In this document: piece by piece, positions 35,853 to 48,038 of the stretch | How the letters are laid out: each line of letters begins with the position of its first letter | Position numbering within the stretch: position 1 is the stretch's first letter | Origin: Brachionus rotundiformis | Taxonomy: Eukaryota; Rotifera; Eurotatoria; Ploima; Brachionidae | Direction of reading: 5' to 3' | Assembly (NCBI GenBank): GCA_016802295.1 | Contig: JAESIW010000157.1 | Location: 62,001-126,000 of the forward strand | Length of the DNA: 64,000 nt | Program-made: the position numbers and the translations under genes | The notes under the pieces: generated by a model | The model's database searches: none | Seen by the model: the letters and a program-made list of their open reading frames with translations, nothing else | Told to the model about the DNA's origin: nothing

Positions 35853-36754
35853 AGTTAAACAAAGTATAAAGAATGGAGAAATCCTAGCAAATAAATGGAT
35901 CGACAAAAGTATTAAGCCAACAGAATTAGGATATTGGTCAACTTGCTAAATGCCAATCGCTAAGATAAGATTTTTTGTTCAAGATGCAACTCAAAAAAAT
36001 AATTTTTTTTACTTAATAAAGTTATAATAGATATATTGTTTAAAATTTTTATTCTATTTAATTTGCGGTGTTATAATTACCGTAATGCCTTGCCTCCTAA
36101 TGCGGCATTTATTTTTAGAATTCTGGATTTTAATGAATGCATGCATTTAGCCCACTTTTTTTTCCAGATACGCTGCGACTAAAAATGCTGCAGTTAATGT
36201 CAAAATTTTGGTATAAATGCCGCATTGAATATGTAAAAAATACTAAAAATATATTTTTCTATTTTTTCAATTGTTTCAAAATTTTTTTTGGATTAAAACA
36301 AAAATTCATAGTAAGGAAAATGTTAATTATAATTCAATCTCAAATCCTCATAATCAATTACTTATCTAAAGCTTAAACCTAAAATTCGGGTATTCAGTAT
36401 TCTAATAAGGGGCCTTGTCCAAAATGTAATCAGTTCATCACAAAAATGTTATCATTTAATTAATGCTGATTTTATAAAAAGGAGTGGTCACCAAAATCCA
36501 TCATCACACAATATTTGATCAAAAACACAAAAATTAAAATCATTTAAAGTTTTGAAAGGAACCCTTAAAGTGCTTTACTTTGGCGTACAAGGATTTGTAT
36601 ATTTCAACTATCTAAAAAAATTTAAAATCTCCACTTTCAAAATTCATTTATTAATAATATTTGATTCAAGACATTCAAAGTTTGAGATAAATCAATTTTT
36701 AAGTAAACGTAAGAATGAATCACTTAAAAGCCCGATATTTTTCATACCATACCT
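35853..36754. other. intergenic, transposon-scarred
   Basis: No intact gene is present. A short open frame near 35858-35945 (+) follows the split ORF. An inverted repeat lies at 36099-36226. The ORFs at 36137-36376 and 36552-36758 look like chance. Confidence 0.5.
36099..36226. repeat. 14-bp perfect inverted repeat, hairpin/MITE-like
   Basis: AATGCGGCATTTAT (36099-36112) and its reverse complement (36213-36226) bracket about 100 bp that also contains the palindrome AATGCATGCATT. No clear target duplication was found. Confidence 0.5.
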
Positions 36755-37343
36755 TTAAGGACCGGCGGTGTCAAATTGACGCTTTTTATAAAAACATGCA
36801 AAATATTGGACAAATTTTAGGTTTTTTGTAAAAGACTAAATAGGATTTAACGATTACATTTAGCATAGACATATTAATGATCATCATAAACGCTGATAAC
36901 TTGATATTGTCTATGTTCCTTGTTGCATAGCCGGTAGGTCCCGGTTTCTCATTGAAATTAATTTTCTTTCTTAGGGATAATTCTTCCCCAATTTTACTTG
37001 TCTTGTCAAGATTTTGATTCTCGTTTACCTTATTGATTATACTTTCAATCGAAGCAATGATATGTTGCTTTGTATCATTCACTTTTTCTTCAAAACGAAA
37101 ATCTCTTCCATTAGAATTCTCATCAACATCAGCATCAAACTCATCAAATTTATCTAAAAAGTTATCATCGTCCAAAAAATCCGCATCATTATCTGAGACT
37201 AAAGATTGAGTGTCATCGGTGTTTATCAAGGTTTCAAGGATCCTTAAGACAGCTTCTCTTTTAGACATTTCAATTTATTTCTCTTTCAGTTTACAATCAA
37301 AATTGGCCAATAAATTTCAAATGTCAGATTGACACCGCGATCC
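36755..37343 (-). mobile_element. internally deleted piggyBac-like DNA transposon
   Basis: The left end, GGACCGGCGGTGTCAAATTG at 36759, is preceded by TTAA (36755-36758). The right end (37321-37343) reads GGATCGCGGTGTCAATCTGA on the opposite strand, giving inverted repeats of about 22 bp with one gap and a few mismatches. The right flank is TTTG rather than TTAA, so the target duplication is damaged. Inside is one short minus-strand ORF resembling the N-terminus of a piggyBac transposase. Confidence 0.6.
36786..37268 (-). pseudogene. truncated piggyBac-like transposase N-terminus
   Basis: From ATG 37268 (MSKREAVLRILETL) a 160-codon frame begins with an acidic stretch (DNDADFLDDDNFLDKFDEFD). 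It ends with GPTGYATRNIDNIKLSAFMM and a few more residues resembling the start of the DDE_Tnp_1_7 (piggyBac) fold. The catalytic aspartates that should follow are absent, so it cannot encode an active transposase. The assignment rests on motif resemblance plus the TTAA/TIR context. Confidence 0.5.
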
Positions 37344-37891
37344 TTTGACTGTTATATAAAAATTGCTTTTAATTTATATTGCAATATTACAACAACGACT
37401 TTTTACCAGGAAAAATTAATGACAAAATTTGGGCCCATTGAAATGGAAAGTGTACTTTTCAGCTCTCTGTATGTTTTTAAGTTATCTTGTATGTTGGTCA
37501 GTTTTTTGTATGTTAATTAAGTAAAGTATGTTGTGATTAAACGAATGTATGCTAAGAAGATTTTTAAGTATGTTGAAACAACAATCCCTTAATCGAGATT
37601 CTGTAAAAGCAAATCTTATCAGTTAAATTAGAATTGAATTAAAAAAGATAGTAAAATTGTTTCGGGAAAATATTCTTATACTCAAAACCATTTTGATTTT
37701 GTAAAATTTAAAAGTTTTGAAAAGTGACTTTTGATGATTTTTTTGATTGTTTTGTTTAACCCTGAATTTAACATTTTTATAGCAAAATTATGACTAATCT
37801 ATCAAAAAAAGTACACAATTAAAGATATGTTAGCGTTTTACTCAAAAAAATTAAAAATAAACAATGGCTTTATTACTAAATCCTATATATC
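37344..37891. other. intergenic, nothing seen
   Basis: AT-rich DNA downstream of the lectin-protease gene's stop codon. Recurrent TATGTT words occur around 37465-37575 without a clear period. Confidence 0.5.
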
Positions 37892-40683
37892 TTAGTTATT
37901 TTCAATTATATTCTTGATCCAATTGAAATAGAAGCTTGTTCTTGTATAAACTCCTCCATCGCCACATCCTATACCCCAACTAGTTATCCCAGCCAAAAAC
38001 CATTTTTCTTTAACTTTTGACACTAAAGGACCACCTGAATCACCTTGGCAAGAATCTTTATTTTTAGATTTTTTTCCAGCACAAATTGCAAAAGTTGAAT
38101 CTAATTTAAATTTTTTTTTGCATCGACGATTTGTTAGTATAGGCATTTCTACTTGCATCAGATATCGTGATGGCTGGCCATCAAACTCTAAATCTCCCCA
38201 ACCAGTAGCCCATGATTTTTTTTTTTCAAAATTAAAAGTTTCATCTGGAATACAAATTGGCAAAATTTCTTCAGTAAATGTTAAAGGACTCTAAAAGCAA
38301 AAAATTAAAAACTTATAAAGAACCCTTAAGTATGAGAAAAAAAATATACATCAAGTTTCATTAGGGTGATATCATTATTCATAGTATTTGAGTCATAATT
38401 AGGATGAATGATAACTTTTTTAATATTTTTTGTTACAGACCAAGGTTCACGATCTAGTCTATCGTGAACACCAAGGCGAACACTGAAAGCATTCGGGTTT
38501 GGATCGAATTCTGCACAATGAGCGGCTGTAATAATCCACAGAGAGTTAAGAATCGAACCACCACAAATAAATCTACCATCGTAATCAAGAAGCACTTGCC
38601 AGCCCCAATCCTTTGGTTTAGCTCTTTTTCCTCCTACTATTTCACTCAAAACGTTATTCGGTTGTGGCCTTTGACCACATTCTTGCTGATTAATTGATGA
38701 ATCAATTAAAGGAACACTAGTAGACTCATAAATAGTCGAAGTTAAAGTCGATACAGCATTTGTAGTGGTAGCAGTTGTTGTTGTGGAAGTAGTTGTAGAC
38801 AATTTTGAAATGAGTATTTTGATTTGAAGTATATTACATTTGATACCTGATAAAAAATATAGACAATAACAAAAAAAATTTTACAAAATTAAATGGGCTC
38901 AAATTTTTATTTTTTAAATAGATAATTGCTAAAAAATAATTTAATTAGATCAAGAATTTTAAATTTTAATTAATTTTAATTAATAAATAATGAATCAATT
39001 AATTTAATTGATTTAAATTTTAATTCTTACCTTTAACATACAGAGCCTTGTATCTCTCGGCGCAATCTTTAATAACTATCTTGTAATTTTCCAAAGCGAA
39101 ACACACAAGACCAGGTCCAATTACTTGATTTGAACAGCCATTGAAAGATGGAAGCCAGGGCCCATCTGGCAATGGTGAACAATCAATCCAAGTAGCTGTT
39201 TCATTCAAACTAAATACTCCTATCTTGAAAAACTAATTTAGCCTTATTATATTCAATTCGACTAAATTATACCCAGTATGCTCCGGAGAGATCATTTTTT
39301 ATAGCCAAATCAATAAAATTGACCAGTTGCAGTGAATTTTCAAACATCAAAAGATTGTATTCGAATTTTGAGGACTTTTGCAAAGCTCCTCTCCAAGTAT
39401 ATTCCAAATGTGAGACAAAAAAGTCAAGGGGTCCACTCGATGCAATGTAAGAAATATATTCTGTTTCATTTATGTTTACGCATTTATCAAAATTTGATGT
39501 CCTTTTAACAATTAAAAAAAATTTAAATTTGGCATTTTTTTCCTACCAATTTAATAATACTTACAAAATTTCACCATCTGGACAGCCACAAGTCATATTT
39601 TGAGTACATATCAATCCATTAAAGCATTCATAATCAGATTGACACTTTTTCAAACCTCGTGAAGCACCTTTTTAAATATGTGTGGTAATTCGGGAATAAA
39701 CCTTTAAATTTCAGGGAATTTTACTTTACCTTGCAACAATTTCGGATTTTTTTTTAATTTATTTTTTCTTTCTTCAGAATGTCTGCATTCTAATTATAAA
39801 TACTGATATAACTCTCAAAATCTTTTGGATTAATAGAAAAGATTACTTGAACAAATGTAAAACTGTTTTGAATCACAGGTAATGTCACCCAGGCCATAAA
39901 AATTTACTGTTGCGCAAGATTTACGTAAATTTGTTCCTCCAGTATTTGACGGAGTTCCACATTCACTCCACCTAATTAAAACAATTTGAATCAATTCAGT
40001 AAATTTAAATTTATATTTTCTATACATGTAACCAGAAGATGGGATTTCTTCTCCATTTAACCATTTCCAATTAGATGGGAAACCTCTTGCACTGGCACCG
40101 ACCTTTTCAAAAATTGATTTAGAAAGAAAAAACGAAAATTTTTATATTGATTTTAAATATACAAAATATGAATTAGAAAGTCTGAATTTGGTAAAAAAAT
40201 CTATCGAAAAATCCAAAACAATATCTGAGTCAATGACCAAAAGATCTCCGCCTTTTCTTTGACAATCTTGTCTGGCTCTAAACCAAGTTTTCCTGTATCT
40301 GGAAATAAAATAGCAAGTGTCCTTGTAGTCTATCCAACCAAATGGACAGTTTCTATCATTATGTTCTTTTGATTCTTTATGTCTAATGCTTTTTGGTTAT
40401 TTTATTATAAAAAAAAATATAATTTTATCAAAATTTAATTATACTTGTGTTTCCTGTCAAAGCGAAAAGGATATTGACAAAATTTTTTACAAATCAACCC
40501 CTTGTAACATTCAGAATCGTGCATACATGGTTCTCCAATTTTTCTTCTTCCTAATAAAAATAAGTTATTTTTTAGTCTCCACTCTTAGATTAATTAAAGA
40601 AAAAAAAATTAATAATAACCCGAATGGCAAAAGGATAAGGTAACAATATTGACCAAAACAAATGATATTAAATACAAATTCAT
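37892..40683 (-). CDS. secreted double C-type-lectin/trypsin fusion protease
   Basis: Eleven exons in phase: 40683-40620, 40550-40445, 40388-40163, 40102-40026, 39971-39847, 39789-39730, 39667-39565, 39501-39273, 39223-39031, 38846-38350 and 38290-37892, giving 692 residues. The first nine exons and the start of the tenth are near copies of the lectin gene at 26145-28326: signal peptide, EB-like module, CTLD, Cys-rich module, second CTLD. A Thr-rich linker leads to an S1 serine protease. The triad is visible: His in ITAAHC, Asp in NNDITLMKL, Ser in DSCQGDSGGP. The Asp six residues before the Ser and SWGIGCGDGG predict trypsin-like cleavage after Lys/Arg. The mature N-terminus IVGG follows Glu, not the usual Arg/Lys, which is odd for zymogen activation. 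It is likely secreted, possibly digestive or defensive. Confidence 0.9.
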
Positions 40684-40795
40684 CTATGAATACAATTACA
40701 CTAATATTATGTGTTCAATGATATTTTTTTATTCGATTTGGCTGATGGCTTTAAACTCAAGCTTAGTTATGCAAAGAAAAAATAGTCTCTAAAAA
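38815..40795 (-). repeat. segmental duplication, copy 2 (lectin-protease gene)
   Basis: This is the counterpart of 26540-28420. Introns as well as exons are nearly identical, and the second lectin exon (39031-39223) is identical to 26675-26867 by eye. A six-base difference shortens one lectin exon by two codons. Edges are approximate. Confidence 0.88.
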
Positions 40796-41143
40796 TTTTA
40801 TTTATTTTTTCAATTGAATAAATATTCAAACTAAATCTTATTTTTATCTAATATATACTAATCAAATGTTGATATTTTATCTTTAAATGTTTCTTTTTTA
40901 AATTTATTCTCCTCAGCTTACAAAATATTTTTTGGCTAGCTGCTTAGATTAAAAATTTCAAAGACTCGTCTTTTTTGTAAAACAAAATAAGATTTTTCAG
41001 CAAGTTTGATTTAAATAAAATTGGCAATATTTAATAAATTTATTTATTAAGAATATTTAAATAGCTATATTTTTGAAATATTATTTATTCATAACTAAAA
41101 TTTAACTTTTATAAAAATTTTAAAATACAGTTAAAGAAAGTAA
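40684..41143. other. intergenic, nothing seen beyond duplicated promoter
   Basis: The first ~110 bp resemble the sequence upstream of the other lectin gene and are probably promoter. The rest is AT-rich DNA at the 3' side of the ankyrin gene. Confidence 0.5.
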
Positions 41144-44100
41144 TTACAAATTAAATTCTTCCATTAAAATATAAGATTTTAAAATTTTTGGCAAATAAAG
41201 TTCATTCATCACTGAATATTTTAATTTAAAATTTTTCTTAAGCAATTGGTCCCGAATGGCAATGCGACATATTTCTTTTAAACTAAGCGGATTGGTAAAA
41301 TGATGGTTGATTAGTTTGAAAATACTTTTTGCCAATTCAGCTTGTTTTTTCTGATTATTATTTTTACGTGACTGTTTTCTGTGAAATCTTTCGAAATAAT
41401 ATTCATCTAAATTGAGTAGATCATTTAATTCTTGATCTGTTTTACGAGCTAATTCACCTTCACTCAAGCTATCATTACCACTTTCTGAATCACTGCTTGA
41501 CGATGACAAGGCTCTTTTTACATAATAATCTGTGTACTGAATAAAGTCAGGATTTTGCAAATATTCACTAATCCACATCTCATCACTGAGCTTGAACCCT
41601 GCCATTATACACATGCTCATAAACTCAATATTTTTGTTCAAAAAGGCTTTGTAGAAACAAGATTGATTGAAAACAGTGCGTTGTTTAACATTGGCACCAA
41701 CTGAGACCAGATATTTGGCAAAGTCTAGTTTGTTATACTGAAGGCACACATAAAGCAATGGACCTGGCTGATCTATGTTCAAATTGGCATTCCCTAATAA
41801 GAGTTTATTTACAATGTCTTTGAAAAGTTTATAATCTGAAATGTAGTAAAGCGCAGCTTGGATAGCTGTGCATTTGTTGTCGTTTTCGGTACCAATAAGT
41901 AAGTTTACATCGGCTCCATATTCAATCAGAAGTCCGACCAAGTCAGCATATCCCCTAGTAACAGCTATATAAACTGGACTTTCACACGATGCTGCAATTG
42001 AATTGGGATTACACTTTTTTTCCAGCAACACTTTGGTCAATTCATAATTTCCTTGAAAACATGCATAGTGTACCAAAGTGAAATTGCTCAACAAGTTGTC
42101 TTCCATTTGACACTCAGCTCCGTTCTCAATCAAAAACATAGCGATTTGAGTATTGTTTTGATAGATTGCTGTAAACAAAGCTGTTCGTCCACTTTCATTT
42201 TTGGCATTGAGGTCCGCACCACTGTCGACTAGAAGTTTGACGATGTTCAATATTTGTTCATTGGTAAATTCAGAATTCATGCTTAGCCATAGCGCTTTTA
42301 TCAACGGTGTATCACCGTTATTATCCACTTGATTGGCATCGGCACCCATCAAAAGAAGCTTTTCGATCATATACAAATAATCATTGTTGATAGCAATGGC
42401 TAGTGGTGAACAACCACTCCTAAAAGAAAATTATATGTATGATTTAAAAATAAGTTCAATTCAATTTTAATGATAAAAAGGTAAAAAAAAATATAATTTT
42501 GGTAAATAATTTTATAACTATCTTGGCACTTAGGATACAAATAAAATTTTTCTATAATGAAAATTTATCTTTAAATAAACTAATAAATAACAAAAACGTT
42601 TCATTATTTATTTATTTTAAAAATTAATTTCTGAATATATAAAAAATTTTCATCAATAAGTTCAAATTAGCAATGTGGTACATTTCAATTTGGAATGCAA
42701 TCCAAGTTTTCTGCAAGAAGATTTTAGACTGATAAAATAGATTTAGTAACTAAGCCTAATTAGACTAGTCTCATTAAAAAAATGTATCATGTCTTTGATC
42801 TGTTATTTTTAATAGAAGATAATCTATTTTTTAAAGATTTTGAACTTATTTTATATAGAAAAAAGGATGAGCTTTAAAGAAATATATTTTTTATTTTAGA
42901 AATTAATAGAAATGACATCAAAAAATCCATTCACAGAATAGCCCCTATTTAACTCATTTGCCACAAAGTCACTTTGGGGGTCGATAATAAATTTTTTTTA
43001 ATTTTTTGTTAAATATATCATCTTATAGAGAAAAAAATTCTCCATCATTTGGGGTACTATTCAAGAATTGATAACTTCATTAAGAAAACAAAAATGGACT
43101 GGAAGATTTTTTTATCATCCAATTAGGCTTAGTTACTATATAATTAAAAAAATTAATGAAGGAGTTATCGAGCAAAAGAAAATGAATCTAGGCAAAATAA
43201 TCAATGCGTCATCAAAGAAAAGCTTAAAACGCTAATTAGATAATCACTTATTTATATCAGACAGTTAAATAATTTATTTTTGATAATATTTAAAATTTTA
43301 AAATTTCAGAGAGTATTATTGCCTTCGATTAGTAATCAAAAATGAAGCATAAATGTTTACTTAATTATTTATCCTTTATAAAATAAAAAAACATAAGATA
43401 TAAATTTTAAAAAAAATGCAGTCAAGAATATTTAAATTTATCTGATTTTTTGGTTTAAAAATTATTATTCTTTTTGAAAAATCATTAAAACTGACCCTCG
43501 TCAAAAATTCAAAACAAAGTTTAAAGTCTGCAAGTTATTAATTTCTTAAATTAACATAAAAGGCTGACTGGCTTCAGATTTTTTATCAGATCTTTTTTTA
43601 TCAAGTTCTACAAAATATAAATTTACTGATTAGAAAAATTAAAATAATAATTAGCAATGGTAACTATTAACAATTAGATTTCTCTTTTCTCATAAATCAA
43701 ATTTTTCTATCATTCAATTCAAAAAGAATTTAATTATTAAAATAAAATTCTGTACAAATTATTAGAATTAAAAAATTAAATATTTAAATTAAATCTGTCA
43801 AGCCAATGGCTGGCTCTTCTGGAAGCTCGGGGGCTAACTATCCTACAGCACAAGTATTAAAGAGGTACAAATAAATCAAAAATTATGAGCCTATGCTTCA
43901 CAAAAAATATATTTTAACATTTATGTATCATATCCTTTAACTTTTGAATAAAAATTTAATGATTTTTTTAAATATTAAAGATTGAATTATTTTACTTTTT
44001 TTAATTTAAAATTTTAATTAAAATTTGAAAAACGAACATTTTTTTCAAGAGATTATTTTTGTAAAAAAAAAAATCTAATTACTTGTCCAAAGCATTTATG

Positions 44101-44759
44101 TCAGCTCCTTGGTCAATTAAGTAATCACATATTTCATCATTTTTCCGATTAATGGCTACATGCAAAGGAAAAGCTCCCCTGGACTCGCAAAAATGCAAAT
44201 CAGCGCCGTACTTGATTAAAAGCTGGATTAAATTCAAGTCGGCAGTGTCACAGGCGTAAACAAGACTCGGCTGGTCGTAGTGGTCAAACAGGTTAACATC
44301 TGCGCCATTTTGTATCAACAACTCAGCTATTTCATATTGATTGTACTCACATGCCAAGCACAAAGGCAATTTATAGTCATAATACTTGTTTAAATTGCAG
44401 TTTTTCTTTATTATCTCTGAGCAAAGCTCGTAATTACCTTTCATTATGGCTTTGTGCAACTGCTCCTCGAAGCTCATTATAAATTTGTTTAGAATAGTGC
44501 CTGTATTTGTGTATATAAATGAATGAATCAAAGATTTCTGATTTGAAGTAAATTGGTGATGCCTAGATGATAGAATATTCGAAGAACTAAAATTGGTATT
44601 ACAAAACTTGGAATTTTTCTTTAGTTTGCTTAATTCATCATAATCGAATAAGTCTATGTCTGATGATGATGAAGACTTGCTTGGATCATATGATTCTTTT
44701 TCGATTTGGCAAATTTCGCTTTTTGAATTTTGTTCAGAAATAGTTGGTTCTGAGTTCAT
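41144..44759 (-). CDS. ankyrin-repeat SOCS-box (ASB-type) ubiquitin ligase receptor
   Basis: Two exons, 44759-44083 and 42419-41144, join in phase (650 residues) across a 1.66-kb intron. The start is ATG 44759 (MNSEPTISEQ). After a Ser-rich N-terminal ~100 residues come about twelve ankyrin repeats (for example AELLIQNGADVNLFD, KLLVDSGADLNAKN), then an acidic Ser-rich linker. The C-terminus is a SOCS box: the BC-box NPLSLKEICRIAIRDQL and a Cul5-box-like LPKILKSYI. ASB proteins recruit substrates through ankyrin repeats and bind elongin B/C and cullin-5 through the SOCS box, so this should be a cytosolic substrate receptor of a CRL5 ligase. I cannot tell which ASB subgroup. The long intron holds a plus-strand exon-like ORF. 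Confidence 0.88.
43806..43864 (+). other. possible small first exon (plus strand)
   Basis: ATG GCT GGC... encodes MAGSSGSSGANYPTAQVLK and then AG before GTACAA, a plausible donor. It is GC-richer than its flanks. It sits inside the ASB intron on the opposite strand. No second exon could be joined in phase with confidence, so this is only a candidate. Confidence 0.35.
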
Positions 44760-46952
44760 TCTACTTTGTTTTGCTTAGAATCGATTTTGAAATAGATACT
44801 GGAAAATTAGGTTGAATATTCGTGAGATATGCTCACCATTTTTTTTTCTTTACTAAATCTATATAATTAAACCGAAACAAATGCAAATTATTTTTTAAAT
44901 TATGAAAATTTGAAATAATTTTCGGATCCTTATGCAATTTGATGGCAAAGCAAAAAACTAGGTTTACTTTTGGAGTTAGTTTTTAATTTAAATTTTCTAT
45001 TGATAAATCTAACTTTAGAATAAAATATTTTTGGACTTTTTTTTTTTTAATTAGACTAAGGACTCGATATTAATTGAAAATATTTGGCTAAATATCGAGG
45101 ACGATCGCAAGAAACGTCGCTAATTTTAGCATTGGCTCGTTAATTAGAAATAAATTAGTGAAAATAATTGTTTACTGTCTGGTTTATTTTGTGTCAAGGC
45201 CCTAAGTCCCAAACTTTTGATATTTACCACGATTGATTATCTCTGTCTAGGAAAAATTGATTTGGACAGGCATTTCTAATTTGGCAACTTGTTCACAGTA
45301 AAATAATGTCATTTGTGTGGACCAGAGATTTTACGGAGAAAGATTTTTACCAATTACGCCTGTATACTAAAAGATTTTACACTATATTAAAATTATATTA
45401 TTCCAAATATCTTACTATTTCATAGTCCTTAATTTTCATACAGAAACAGATTGGTGATTTAATTTCCCGTTTTAATAATTAAATTAACAAATAAAAATTT
45501 AAAAAAATAACTTTTTTTATTATTTTTAGGAACCTATTTTTTCTAGGAATAAGATATAGTTATTTTTCAAAAGTGTTAAAATTTATGATATATAAAAAAA
45601 ATCCATGAGTAGACTCCAATTAGACCCTAAAAATAAAAAAAAAAGTTGAATTATTTTAAAAATTGTAACAAAGGTTTAGAATGGTTTATGTAATTGTATT
45701 CAAAAATAATTCTAAATAAACAATTCTTAAAAAATTATTTTCACTGGGTTAAAAATAAAAATATTTTGGCAGATTTTTGTGGCATTTAATTTTCATATGA
45801 AAATCGATAATTTTTTATATTTATTAAATCAGTCAAATGGATCAATGGTTTTTAGGATTTTTTTTAAATAAAAGCACAGCAAATTAAATGAAAATTAATT
45901 TAGAAATGTTCTATTTGGTGCTAAGTCTTCAATCAAATTTATTTAAATCAAATTCAATTTGATTAATATTCGCAAATATTTTCAATTTGTTTGACGAGAG
46001 GTGAATAATTATCTTCCTAGTTTAGTTTTTATGCACACTATATTTTGTGTTTTGAACTCAAAAAAATCTTTTCTTTTTATTTAAATTAAATGGTCTTTAA
46101 AAAAAATTTAATTTTTCTACTAATTGAGCTTCAAAATCCATTTTCTTAAATTTACTCTTATAGATAATAAAATGCTACATAGAAAAAATTATATTTATTT
46201 AAATTTTTAAATTATAGAAAAGTCAGAAATATTTTGAGTAATCATTGAATTTTTTAAATTATCTTATCTTAATGGTTAATTAGGTGGATTTTGTCCACAA
46301 ATTTTTTAAAAAACAAAAAATTTTTGTTCTTATCATGCTAAATTCGAGGTAAAGATAAAAAAGATAAAAAAGTTGAAACGAACTTACTTTTAAAAAGAGG
46401 AGTTAAGCAGCGTATCTTTAAAAAATTAGAAGATTCAGTAAAGATTAGATGTTTAAGCCTCCAAAATTTTTAAATTTGATAATATATAATAAAATAATGA
46501 ACTTAAACTTAAGCCAAAAATCAATTCCTTATTATATCACACCATTTTATCTGTGGCATTTAAGACTAAATCCGCTTCCAAAAAAGTAAGAGAGGCATTT
46601 TTTTGGCAACATTTTTTTAATTATTTTGATATTCATTAATTTTTTTTGCAATACTCAATAAATATTTTTTATAAATTAATACCCAAAAGATTTTAGCAAC
46701 CAAATAGTTTATTTAAATATTTAAATAACATGTTAATAATAATCTTTTATCTTTTACGATTATCAGACCAATTTTGAGGTTAAGTTTTGAAAGTAAATTA
46801 ACAATGTAAGATAATTGATAAATTTTTATTAAAAAGATTAATACAAAGTTAAAATTATCGAATTAAATTAAAAAAAAATTTTTAAATAATTAAATTGGAA
46901 ATTTGAACAAATGTCGATATGATAAATACGGCTCTTCTAATCTAATAATTTT
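44760..46952. other. intergenic, mostly featureless
   Basis: 2.2 kb between the ASB gene's start and the 3' end of the nucleoredoxin-like gene. Apart from the exon-like piece at 45055-45123 I see only AT-rich DNA; a slightly GC-richer patch at 45190-45380 has no long frame. Confidence 0.5.
45055..45123 (+). other. possible small terminal exon (plus strand)
   Basis: A strong pyrimidine tract and TTAG acceptor precede an open frame TKDSILIENIWLNIEDDRKK, ending RR and TAA. It is charged and protein-like in an otherwise noncoding AT-rich region. Its phase does not match the exon-like ORF at 43806, so a middle exon is missing or the resemblance is chance. Confidence 0.3.
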
Positions 46953-48038
46953 TTATTCAACTAAATTCGAATTTAAAGTGCTAATGTTGTTACTATTATT
47001 TTTTATAAAAAAATTTAAATCGTCACACAATATAAGGCCTTTTTTGGAATCGATCATTAAAAACCAAGGTATACTAATAATTTGAAGATCTCTAAAAAGA
47101 TTTTCTTTAGTGTCGTTCGATTCAAAGTTCAAAGCACTTAACTTTAATGTCATGTTTATTTTTGATTTTATTTCCTCAATCAATTTTAAATACGATTCTT
47201 TCGATGGATCAGAACTAATTAAAACAACATTAATTAAATATTTGATTAGTTGAGGCATTTGAGATAAAAAATTTGTAATCTCGATAAATTTTTCCAAAGT
47301 TCTAATCGCAGTGTGATATGAACAAAAATATAACAAAAACAATTCTCTGGTCTCAGGGTCTTTTTTTGCGTCGACACAAACATCGGTAAGATTCTCTTTT
47401 AGTTTGGACAAGATTTCTGGACAAAGATATCTTCTGGAACTCGCACACTCATTTGGTACACTCTTATGCATATTTTCATAATATTGCTCTGTCATTCTAC
47501 ACATAATTTTTCCATTTAACAAATCGCCAGTTTTTAGGTCTATTACCAATAGTCTTGGTACAAATTCGACACCATAATGACGCATTATTTTGCACTTTTT
47601 TAAAAATAAAGATTTTCTTTACTCTTAATTGTTTAAAAAAATAAAAAAAAATACTTTAAAATAAGTTTTTCTAATTGTATACCAATTAGTACAATGTAAT
47701 TCTTTGCACTCATAGTTGTCAAGATCGATGTATAAAAATATTAATTTAAAATTTTGCGAAATATTTTTATCAAATTTTATAAAGCTTTTCAAAATTTGTT
47801 TCCTAGCTATCACTTTATTTGACATAAATAGTATAAACAAAAATAAATTGTTGGTCTTAATTGATTCATAGTTCTCCTTAGGACCAGCTCGCCATTTAAT
47901 TTGACTCATATTTGCCAGAATTTCGTCCAAAAACCGAGTTTGCATGTTCAATTTTTGAGTCTTTTGGTCAATAAACCACTCAAATACTGGCTCATTGGAC
48001 ATTATAGAATCTTTGACATTCGTTTTTTCCGAATACAT
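46953..48038 (-). CDS. nucleoredoxin-like protein without redox cysteines
   Basis: Two exons, 48038-47655 and 47594-46953, are split by a 60-bp intron; 341 residues. ATG 48038 (MYSEKTNVKD) is the first Met after an in-frame upstream stop. Two thioredoxin-fold units can be traced. The first runs from LFLFILFMSNK through KLIFLYIDLD to YGVEFVPRLLVIDLKTGDLL; the second from LFLLYFCSYHT through NVVLISSDPSKESY to ISIPWFLMIDSKKGLIL. In this tryparedoxin/nucleoredoxin family a WCPPC active site should follow the first strand of each unit, but here it is replaced (FMSNKVIARK, FCSYHTAIRT). The cis-proline positions (VPR, IPW) are kept. It is probably a redox-inactive binding protein. The start lies head to head with the CNB gene. 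Confidence 0.68.

Noticed and set aside
37465..37575. Recurring TATGTT words as a tandem repeat
   Set aside because: Spacing is irregular and the intervening sequence differs; likely chance in AT-rich DNA.
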